Source: Flavobacteriales bacterium | GTDB taxonomy: Bacteria > Bacteroidota > Bacteroidia > Flavobacteriales_F > PHOS-HE28 | Direction of reading: 5' to 3' | NCBI GenBank assembly: GCA_016716605.1 | Contig: JADJWA010000001.1 | Span: 1,364,001-1,428,000 of the forward strand | DNA length: 64,000 nucleotides | Part shown: positions 51,149 through 59,700 of the stretch, piece after piece | Layout of the letters: each line of letters opens with the position of its first letter | Position numbering within the stretch: the stretch's first letter is position 1 | Translations under genes and position numbers: made by a program | The notes under the pieces: generated by a model | The model's database searches: none | Told to the model about the DNA's origin: nothing | The model's input: the letters and a program-made list of their open reading frames with translations, nothing else

Positions 51149-52771
51149 ATGAAACGTCTCTTCAAACTGGCCATGGCCGCGAGCATCGCGGGAATCGCCA
51201 CGCAGGGCAGCGCGCAGAGCATCGGCGCCGCTTGCGGATGTCCTCCAGTGAGCAGCCGGACCACTAAGAATATGTCCGAGCTCCTCACGGGCGGGAACCT
51301 CACCAACAACACCACCACGCTCACCTGCGACTTCCTGTACATCCTCGACCAGACGATGTACGTGAATGATGGGCAGGACCTCTTCGTTCAGCCTGGCACT
51401 GTGATCAAGGCAAACCAAGCCCCCGTTGGCACCAACGCCTACACGCTGATCGTGTCGCGCGGCGGACAGATCTGGGCCAATGGTTCGGCCAGCTGCCCGA
51501 TCATCCTGACCGCGGCTGCCGATCCGCTCGACGGATCATACGCCGTTACCAACCGTGGCAAGTGGGGCGGCCTGATCGTGCTGGGCCGCGCGCGCAACAA
51601 CGTGCGCAGCACCGACCTGAAGGACGGTGGCCCGAACCCGAGCACCTCCATCACCGGTACCGACGGCGTGGGCTTGATCGAGGGCCTGCTGCTGGGCGAT
51701 AGCCGCAACTACTACGGCATGCCCGTGGGCCAGGAGAACGACGATGACAACAGCGGCATCCTGCGCTATGTGAGCGTGCGTCACGGCGGCCAGATCATCG
51801 GCGTGGGCAACGAGGTGAACGGCATCACCTTGGGCAGCGTCGGCCGCAACACCAAGATTGAATTCATCGAGGCCGCCTGCAACCTTGATGACGCGGTGGA
51901 GCCCTTCGGCGGCACCGTGGACATCAAGTACGCCGTTGGCTCATTCGTCGATGACGATTACTTCGATTGGGATCAGGACTACCGCGGTCGCGTGCAATTC
52001 TTCTACGGTCTTCAAGGTCCAGACAACAGCGGCGGTTCCCTGAACCAAGGCGATAACGGACTGGAGTGCGACGGTGACGACGGTCCGGGCAACCTCAGCG
52101 GCTTGCGCAGCAATCCCACCTTGTACAACGCCACCATCATCGGCCGTTGGACGGCTGTGGGCGGCAGCGGCGATGAAGCCATCGAGGCGCGCCGTGAGAC
52201 CCTCGGCAAGATTTACAACAGCATCTTCGCCAACTACCGCAGCGGCATCAGCCTCGGCGATGTGGCGTACACCAACTGGAACAACGGCACCTTCGAGGTG
52301 AAGAACTGCACCTTCCAGACCCGTGCCGACCAGACCGACGTTGATCCCAGCAGCTCCTACAAGCGCGTGCGTGTGAACGGTGCGAACGCCAGCGCGGCCG
52401 ACTACACGAAGTTCGCCACCGATGGCAACCTCACCACCGGCTTCAACACCCTGATCGACGCGAGCTTCGCGATCAGCCCGCTCACCAGCAACACCGTCAC
52501 CGACCGGGTGAACCCCGTGCCTGCTGCTGGCGCCGCCGCTGCGCAGAGCACCATCACCGCGCCCATCGACGACTTCTTCACCGCTGTGAAGTACCGTGGC
52601 GCTTTCGAGCCCGGTGCTGAGCCCTGGACCAAGGGCTGGACCCTGGTGCAGACCATCAAGGCTGACCTGAGCACCGTGGCCGGCTGCGTGGGCGACCTCA
52701 ACAAGGACGGATCCATCAACAGCTCCGACTTCACCCTCTTCAGCGGCGCCTTCGGCACCAACTGCTACTAA
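51149..52771 (+). CDS. exported right-handed beta-helix-like protein with dockerin-like C-terminus
   Basis: A 540-residue exported protein: signal peptide (about 1-23, ending GSAQ), then a long region of repeated turns reading like a parallel beta-helix (YVNDGQDLFVQPGTVIKANQ, LIVSRGGQIWANGSASCPII, KWGGLIVLGRA, GILRYVSVRHGGQIIG, NGITLGSVGRNTKIEFIEA), a layout I recall from surface proteins of many Bacteroidota. The last 28 residues, GDLNKDGSINSSDFTLFSGA plus FGTNCY, form a single EF-hand/dockerin-like calcium loop with DxNxDGxIxxxD spacing. No T9SS sorting domain is evident. Followed by a 12-bp terminator hairpin, so it is its own unit between paralogues 3 and 4. Confidence 0.83.
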   Translation: MKRLFKLAMAASIAGIATQGSAQSIGAACGCPPVSSRTTKNMSELLTGGNLTNNTTTLTCDFLYILDQTMYVNDGQDLFVQPGTVIKANQAPVGTNAYTLIVSRGGQIWANGSASCPIILTAAADPLDGSYAVTNRGKWGGLIVLGRARNNVRSTDLKDGGPNPSTSITGTDGVGLIEGLLLGDSRNYYGMPVGQENDDDNSGILRYVSVRHGGQIIGVGNEVNGITLGSVGRNTKIEFIEAACNLDDAVEPFGGTVDIKYAVGSFVDDDYFDWDQDYRGRVQFFYGLQGPDNSGGSLNQGDNGLECDGDDGPGNLSGLRSNPTLYNATIIGRWTAVGGSGDEAIEARRETLGKIYNSIFANYRSGISLGDVAYTNWNNGTFEVKNCTFQTRADQTDVDPSSSYKRVRVNGANASAADYTKFATDGNLTTGFNTLIDASFAISPLTSNTVTDRVNPVPAAGAAAAQSTITAPIDDFFTAVKYRGAFEPGAEPWTKGWTLVQTIKADLSTVAGCVGDLNKDGSINSSDFTLFSGAFGTNCY

Positions 52772-52789
52772 GCCAAACCAAGGCCCAAT

Positions 52790-52817
52790 GAGCGCCGGAG
52801 CCTGAGCTCCGGCGCTC
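52790..52817 (+). terminator. terminator hairpin after the beta-helix protein gene
   Basis: GAGCGCCGGAGC (52790-52801) and GCTCCGGCGCTC (52806-52817) form a 12-bp perfect stem with loop CTGA. No T-run follows. Confidence 0.7.
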
Positions 52818-52839
52818 GCAGGGCGACACAACCAAGATC

Positions 52840-55800
52840 ATGAAACAGAAACTCAAGAACCTGCTCTGTAGCGCGGCGCTCCTTCTGGGCGCCACCGCTG
52901 CCACGGCGCAAGGCCTGCAGAACATCATCGTGGAGGAGTTCCACACGGTGACCCAGGCCGATGCCGATGCGTACAACAATGACCACGGAGGCGGCTCCTT
53001 CCCGCTCGTTGCTGGAATGAAGACGTACCGCGTTTATGTGGACATGGCGCCCAACTACCGCCTCACCTCGGTGTTCGCAACGCCGAACTCACCGCTCTCG
53101 GTGAATACCACCACCACCTTCTGGAACGATGACAACTGGGGTTCCGAAGGCCCGGGCCAGACCCGTCGCCTCGATGAAGGGAACCTGTTCGATTCCTTCA
53201 TCACCATCAACACGGCGTCCACCAGCTCCACGGGTACGACGCCATGCGGCGCCACCGCACACACTTCGCAATTCGGGGTGCAGCGCACCACCGATACCAA
53301 TGGCGACCTGTTCACCTGCGGAGTGTACCCCGGTTTCACCGGTGCCGATGGCCACATTCCGGTTCCTTTCGCAATGGACCCGCTCGTGTTCCTGGGATCC
53401 ATCAACTACCAGGCGCTCACGAGCGATCCCGCCCCGGCTGGTTCGTTCGGATTCAACAATGCGCTCTACGGCTACACCGGTGGCATCACTGGCGTGGATC
53501 CTTCCGGTTCCAACATCGCCTTCATCGGCCAGTTCACTACGGATGGAACCTTCTCCTTCAACCTGAACGTAGCGCTCATCCTGCCTTCGCCGAGCACTGC
53601 CACGGAAGAGTACGTGCATACGAGCCCGAACGTGGGACAGATCCAGTCCTCTTTGCTGATCTACCCGCAGCCTAATCTGGATTGCAACGGCGTGCCCGGC
53701 GGCCCTGCCGTTCCCGGCACCGCGTGCAACGACAACGATGACTGCACGATCAACGATGTGTTCGACGCGAACTGCAACTGCGCGGGCACCATCCAGGACA
53801 CCGACAGCGATGGCGTGTGCGATGCCGACGACAACTGCCCCAACGTGCCCGGCCAGATCGGCTCAGCCTGCAGCGATGGCGACGATTGCACCATCAATGA
53901 TGCGCTTGACGCCAACTGCAACTGCGTAGGCACCTTCCAGGACACCGACAGCGATGGCGTGTGCGATGCCAACGACAACTGCCCCAACGTGCCCGGCCAG
54001 ATCGGCTCAGCCTGCGATGACGGCAATACGGCCACCATCAATGACGTGCTCGACGCCAACTGCAACTGCGCAGGCACCCTGCTCGCCGACGATTGCGAGG
54101 GCGTTCCCGGCGGCCCTGCCCAGCCCGGCACCGCGTGCAACGACAACAACGACTGCACGATCAACGACGTGTACGACGCCAACTGCAACTGCGCAGGCAC
54201 CTTCCAGGACACCGACAGCGATGGCGTATGCGATGCCAACGACAACTGCCCCAACGTGCCCGGCCAGATCGGCTCGGCCTGCAGCGATGGCGACGATTGC
54301 ACCATCAACGATGCGCTTGACGCGAACTGCAACTGCGTAGGCACCTTCCAGGACACCGACAGCGATGGCGTGTGCGATGCCAACGACAACTGCCCCAACG
54401 TGCCCGGCCAGATCGGCTCGGCCTGCAGCGATGGCGACGATTGCACCATCAATGATGCGCTTGACGCCAACTGCAACTGCGTAGGCACCTTCCAGGACAC
54501 CGACAGCGATGGCGTGTGCGATGCCAACGACAACTGCCCCAACGTGCCCGGCCAGATCGGCTCAGCCTGCGATGACGGCAATACGGCCACCATCAATGAC
54601 GTGCTCGACGCCAACTGCAACTGCGCAGGCACCCTGCTCGGCGACGACTGCGAGGGCGTTCCCGGCGGCCCTGCCCAGCCCGGCACCGCGTGCAACGACA
54701 ACAACGACTGCACGATCAACGACGTGTACGACGCCAACTGCAACTGCGCAGGCACCTTCCAGGACACCGACAGCGATGGCGTGTGCGATGCAATTGATGC
54801 CTGCCCACTGCTGCCCTTCCTCGTGAATGGCGATCCCTGCGATGACGGCAACGCAAGCACGGTGAACGATGTGGTCACCAACTGCATCTGCGCAGGCACC
54901 CTGCTCGACGACGATTGCGAGGGCGTCCCCGGCGGCCCTGCCCAGCCCGGCACCGCTTGCAACGACAACGATGACTGCACGATCAACGACGTGTACGACG
55001 CGAACTGCAACTGCGTAGGCACCTTCCAGGACACCGACAGCGATGGCGTGTGCGATGCCAACGACAACTGCCCCAACGAGCCCGGCCAGATCGGCTCGGC
55101 CTGCGATGACGGCAATGCCAACACCATCAATGACCAGCTGAACGCGGCTTGCCAGTGCGTGGGCATCCCGGTTGGCCCTGGCTGCGACTTCAACGAGCTG
55201 GAGATCGAAGTGGTGAACGATGCCGTGAGCAACGTGAGCTACGAGGTGCGCGAGCAGGGCACCAACACCTTGACCGCCAACGGTACGGTGAACCCGCCTG
55301 CCGGCTCCTACACGTTCGACATCTGCCTGCCCGACGGCTGCTACTACCTCATCGTGACCGATGATGGCGGTGATGGCATCGTAGGCGGCGGCTACGTGCT
55401 GCGCCTGGCCACTGGCGAGCGCCTGATCGACAATGCCGGGAATATGACTGTGGGCGTGAGCCAGGTCGCCGGTAACGAGGGCTTCTGCCTGCCGATCGGT
55501 GCGGACCGCATGAAGTTCAACAGCTGCGACAAGCTCGATTGGCGCTTCGGCCAGGTGGTGTACGCCGATCCGAACCCGTTGGTGAGCGCGCAATACGGCG
55601 TGAACAACGCCAACAGCGGCTACCAGATGTGGTGGTACAACCCCAACGGCGGCTACAGCTTCAAGCGCTTCCAGAGCCACAACACGGCCAACGGCCTGCC
55701 CATGAGCGCGACGCGCGCCTCAGGTTTCGTGTTCAATGCCTGGGTCGGCAACCAGTTGCAGCAGAACGTGCTCTACAACGTGAAGGTGCGTGGCCGTGTG

Positions 55801-56544
55801 AACGGAACCTACCTGGAGTGGAGCCCTGCCTGCCGCTTCGTGTACGACGACCTGCGCGCGCAGTGCCCGCTCACCCAGCTGATGGACATTCCCGGAAACC
55901 AGTACTTCAGCTGCAACAGCAGCCGCAACTGGGGCTCGGGCAACTACATCGCTGCGCGTCCTGTCTCCCGCATCAATGCTAGCGGCGTGGGCACTCAGAA
56001 CGCCAACCGCTATCAGTTCCGCTTCCGCCTGCCTGACGAGAGCGTGGTCACCGTGCGCACCAGCAGCACCTACCTGCTCAACCTCAATTGGAGCGTGAAC
56101 CCGCTGCAGCCCGGAACCACCTATCTGGTGGATGTGCGGGCCAGCTTCGACAACGGCGCCACCTGGTGCACGGACTTCATCCAGCCCAGTGTTGATCCCT
56201 GGGGCGAGTACTGCACCCTGACGATCAACGGCGGCGGAAACCTGGTTGAGGAGACCGGCAATGCCACTGGCGAGCAGGAAGCCCGCGTGCAGATGTACCC
56301 GAACCCCAATCGCGGCGATCAGCTCTTCTTGAGCTTGAGCGGCGTGCAAGAGGGCGTTGAGAGCATCAACGTGGACATCTACGACAGCTTCGGCAAGCGC
56401 GTGGCCCAGCGCACGATCGGCGTGCAGGACGGCTATGTGAGCACTGCGCTTGACCTCAATGGTGAGCTGAGCGCCGGCATGTACATGGTGAGCATCGCTG
56501 CCGGTGAGCATGCCATCACGGAGCGACTGGTGATCCAGCCGTAA
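52840..56544 (+). CDS. T9SS-exported protein with calcium-binding repeat array, paralogue 4 of the local family
   Basis: A 1234-residue protein. Signal peptide (1-24), shared N-terminal domain (about 25-280: LQNIIVEEFHTVTQADADA, KTYRVYVDMAPNYRLTSVF, TTTTFWNDDNWG), then about 500 residues of thrombospondin type 3-like repeats (DTDSDGVCDANDNCPN with the companion CDDGNTATINDVLDANCNC; seven DTDSDGVCDA units), a large C-terminal module (about 783-1132, with SGYQMWWYNPNGGYSFKRFQ and VDVRASFDNGATWC) and a T9SS sorting domain (about 1147-1234, MYPNPNRGDQLFLSL). The last two parts recur in the gene at 56755. Calcium is the expected ligand of the repeats. Binding partner or substrate unknown. Confidence 0.9.
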   Translation: MKQKLKNLLCSAALLLGATAATAQGLQNIIVEEFHTVTQADADAYNNDHGGGSFPLVAGMKTYRVYVDMAPNYRLTSVFATPNSPLSVNTTTTFWNDDNWGSEGPGQTRRLDEGNLFDSFITINTASTSSTGTTPCGATAHTSQFGVQRTTDTNGDLFTCGVYPGFTGADGHIPVPFAMDPLVFLGSINYQALTSDPAPAGSFGFNNALYGYTGGITGVDPSGSNIAFIGQFTTDGTFSFNLNVALILPSPSTATEEYVHTSPNVGQIQSSLLIYPQPNLDCNGVPGGPAVPGTACNDNDDCTINDVFDANCNCAGTIQDTDSDGVCDADDNCPNVPGQIGSACSDGDDCTINDALDANCNCVGTFQDTDSDGVCDANDNCPNVPGQIGSACDDGNTATINDVLDANCNCAGTLLADDCEGVPGGPAQPGTACNDNNDCTINDVYDANCNCAGTFQDTDSDGVCDANDNCPNVPGQIGSACSDGDDCTINDALDANCNCVGTFQDTDSDGVCDANDNCPNVPGQIGSACSDGDDCTINDALDANCNCVGTFQDTDSDGVCDANDNCPNVPGQIGSACDDGNTATINDVLDANCNCAGTLLGDDCEGVPGGPAQPGTACNDNNDCTINDVYDANCNCAGTFQDTDSDGVCDAIDACPLLPFLVNGDPCDDGNASTVNDVVTNCICAGTLLDDDCEGVPGGPAQPGTACNDNDDCTINDVYDANCNCVGTFQDTDSDGVCDANDNCPNEPGQIGSACDDGNANTINDQLNAACQCVGIPVGPGCDFNELEIEVVNDAVSNVSYEVREQGTNTLTANGTVNPPAGSYTFDICLPDGCYYLIVTDDGGDGIVGGGYVLRLATGERLIDNAGNMTVGVSQVAGNEGFCLPIGADRMKFNSCDKLDWRFGQVVYADPNPLVSAQYGVNNANSGYQMWWYNPNGGYSFKRFQSHNTANGLPMSATRASGFVFNAWVGNQLQQNVLYNVKVRGRVNGTYLEWSPACRFVYDDLRAQCPLTQLMDIPGNQYFSCNSSRNWGSGNYIAARPVSRINASGVGTQNANRYQFRFRLPDESVVTVRTSSTYLLNLNWSVNPLQPGTTYLVDVRASFDNGATWCTDFIQPSVDPWGEYCTLTINGGGNLVEETGNATGEQEARVQMYPNPNRGDQLFLSLSGVQEGVESINVDIYDSFGKRVAQRTIGVQDGYVSTALDLNGELSAGMYMVSIAAGEHAITERLVIQP
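53797..55170 (+). repeat. tandem coding repeats with 144- and 267-bp periods
   Basis: The codon pair for Asp-Thr of DTDSDGVCDA begins at 53797, 53941, 54208, 54352, 54496, 54763 and 55030. Spacings are 144, 267, 144, 144, 267 and 267 bp. The 267-bp unit is the 144-bp unit plus a 123-bp module carrying CEGVPGGPAQPGTACNDN. Units are nearly identical at DNA level. Confidence 0.95.
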
Positions 56545-56566
56545 GCAGCAGCACGATTCATAAGGG

Positions 56567-56592
56567 GCGGCCCGCGCGAAAGCGCGGGCCGC
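56567..56592 (+). terminator. terminator hairpin after paralogue 4
   Basis: GCGGCCCGCGC (56567-56577), GAAA tetraloop, GCGCGGGCCGC (56582-56592), then ACTTATTCC. A very stable 11-bp stem. The rest of the 210-nt gap before 56755 holds the presumed promoter region of the next gene, without a clear -7 box. Confidence 0.8.
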
Positions 56593-56754
56593 ACTTATTC
56601 CGGGCGGTACGGTTCCTCGGCCCGAGTAGAACATGCACTTGACGTTAACGAGGTCGCGATGCCGAAACGAACGCTTGCATCAGGATTAGATCAGGCGCCT
56701 TATATGCAGAACGTCCGAGTAGCTGCTTTGCGCCCAACGAAACCCAACCCCCCA

Positions 56755-59700
56755 ATGTCCGCCCCTCATTCCCATCCCCTTCTTCGCAGCCGCTTGCAGG
56801 AGGCCATGCTATGGATGCTGCTCGCCATCACCCTGATGGCCACCGCCACCTTGGCCTCCGCCCAGATCAGCATCAGCCACCTGAGCACCCATGCCACGGG
56901 CAGCTACAACACGTCCTCTGCGGAGATCGTCGCCTTCGATCCCTCGAGCGACCGCATCTTCTTCGTGAACGCCCTGCTGAACCAGGTGGTGGCGCTCAAC
57001 GCGAGCAATCCGGCCAGCCTCACGCCTGCCTTCACCATCGATATGGCTACTTATGGCGCCGTGGCGAACAGCTTGTGCGTGGTTCCTGGTGGCATCGCGG
57101 TAGCGGCGGAAGCCAGCCCGAAGACCGATCCCGGCAAGGTGGTGTTCTTCGATGCGGCCGGCACCTTCCTAAGCCAGGTGACCGTCGGCGCTCAGCCTGA
57201 CCATGTCACCGCGAGCCCGGATGGACTAAAGGTGCTCGCGGCCAACGAGGGCGAACCGAACGATGACTACAGCGTGGACCCGGAAGGCTCCATCAGCATC
57301 ATCGACATCAGCGGTGGCCTCGCCTCCTTGACGAACGCCAACGTGACGAGCATCGGTTTCACCGCCTACACGCCGGCCATGCTGCCGGGCGTAAGGATCT
57401 TCGGTCCAGGCGCCACGGTGGCGCAGGACATGGAGCCCGAGTACATCGCCGTGAGCGATGATTCGCAGAAGGCCTTCGTAGCCTGCCAGGAGAACAATGC
57501 CGTGGTGCGGATCGACCTCGCCACGAACACGATCGAGCATATCACTTCGCTGGGCATGAAGGATCACAGCCTTCCGGGCAATGGCCTCGATGCGAGCGAC
57601 AGCCCCGCAGGCATCAACATCCAGAACTGGCCGGTGAAGGGACTGTACATGCCCGACGCGATCGACGCGTTCACCATCGGCGGACAGACCTACGTGGCCT
57701 ACGCCAACGAAGGCGATGCGCGGGAATGGGGGACCTTCGTTGAGCCCCGCCGCATCGGCAACGCCGCCTATGTGCTTGACCCGACGGTATTCCCCGATGC
57801 CGCCACCTTGAAGCTGAATGCCAACCTCGGCCGACTCAACGCCACCATCTACTCCGGCGATACCGATGATGACACCGACTTCGATGAGATCCATGTGTTC
57901 GGTTCTCGTTCGTTCACCATCCGCGATGCCAACGGCGTCATCGTGTGGGACAGCGGCGACCAGCTCGAGCAGATCACCGCAGCGGCCTATCCGACCAACT
58001 TCAACAGCACCAACAGCGCGAACAGCAGCTTCGACAACCGAAGCGATGACAAGGGCCCGGAGCCCGAGGCCATCACCGTGGCCAATGTGTTCGGCAGTAC
58101 GTATGCCTTCATCGGCCTGGAGCGCATCGGTGGCATCGTGGTTTTCGACGTGAGCGTGCCCAGCGCACCGGTCTTCATCCAATACCTGAACAACCGCGAC
58201 TTCAACGGGGATGCCGCCGCCGGCACCGCGCTCGACCTGGGTCCCGAGGACATCAAGTTCGTGAGCGCGGCCGACAGCCCCGATGGGCAGCCCTTCCTGA
58301 TCGTCGGCAACGAGGTCAGCGGCACGGTGAGCCTCTTCCGCATCAACCCGCCGCCCACGCCCGAGGACATCGCGGTGTGGACCTACGAGCCCCTGCAAGG
58401 CACGGCCACGGCGCCCACGCCGAACACCGGTACCGGCTCCTCCGCCGTGGTGGGCAGCATGACCGGTGCCACCACGGCCACCGGCAGCACCACCGGCTGC
58501 GCACAGGTCAGCGGCACCACCGCCTGGGCCATCGGCACCGCCACCCCGGGCACGAACGAATCGTCGGGCGTGGAGTTCCGCACCTCCACCGTGGGCTACG
58601 AGAACATCACCTTCTCCTATGATCATCGACTCTCCAACAGCGCCACGCGCACGGCCCGCATCCAGTACACGCTGGACGGCAGCGCATGGAACAATCTGAC
58701 GCTCGATGGCACGAACTACGACAACGGTGCCTGCACCAACCGCGGTGGCCTGGACAATGGCCGCATCGATGCTTCCGATCCCGCTGGCACCAACGTGTCC
58801 GACTCCTGGGGCCGCCGCACCATCGACTTCTCTGCGATCGCTGGGGCGGACGACAACCCCGACTTCGGGGTGCGTGTGCTGGCTGCGCACTACAGCAGCA
58901 CGGGCGAATTCCGTCAGGCAAACAACGTGTCGAGCATCGCTACGGCCGGTACCTGGCGCTTTGATAACGTGACCTTCCAGGGCATCGAGCTGCCCGTGGT
59001 GGCGGTGATCGACGAGCCGGTGCCCACGAGCCTTACGGGCTTCAGCACTCCCGAAGGATCGCCCAGCGCTGAACAGACCTTCACCATATCGGCCAGCGAC
59101 CTTACCGCCGACCTCGTCATCACCGCGCCTGCCGGTTTCGAGCTGCGCGAGCAGGGCATCGGCAGCTATGGCTCCAGCCTCAACCTGACCGGACCCGCTT
59201 TGAGCGCTACCATCGAAGTGCGCCTTGACGGCATCACCGCTGGCATCTACTCCGGCAATGTGACCTTGGCGAGCACAGGTGCGATCAGCCGTACGGTCAG
59301 CGTGGATGGTGAGACAGAAGCTCCGCCCGTTCCTGGCGTCCTGGCCGTGTGGACCTACGAGCCCTTGCAGGGCGCAGCGGCTACGCCCACGCCGAACATC
59401 GGCAGTGGTATGTCCGCCGTGATCGGAAGCATGAGCGGCGCCACCACGGCCGCCGGCAGCACGACGGGATGCGCGCAAGCCACGGGCACCACGGCCTGGC
59501 AGATCGGCTCGGCCGCTCCCGGCACCACGAGCGAATCCTCCGGCGTGGAGTTCCGCACATCCACGGTGGGCCACGAGAACATCGTGTTCTCGTATGACCA
59601 TCGCCATTCGAACTCATCCACGCGGACCGCGCGCATCCAGTACACGCTGGATGGCACCAATTGGATCAACCTGACGCTCGATGGCACGAATTACGAGAAC

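Noticed and set aside
53661..55232. Minus-strand repetitive frame, or a CRISPR-like array, in the repeat region
   Set aside because: The repeats are in frame, 144/267 bp, code for TSP3 motifs and have no unique spacers, so this is neither CRISPR nor a minus-strand gene.
57226..59607. A minus-strand open frame of 793 codons opposite the nucleotidase fusion gene
   Set aside because: Same antisense effect: His/Val/Gly-rich text with internal repetition that mirrors the duplicated domains of the real gene.
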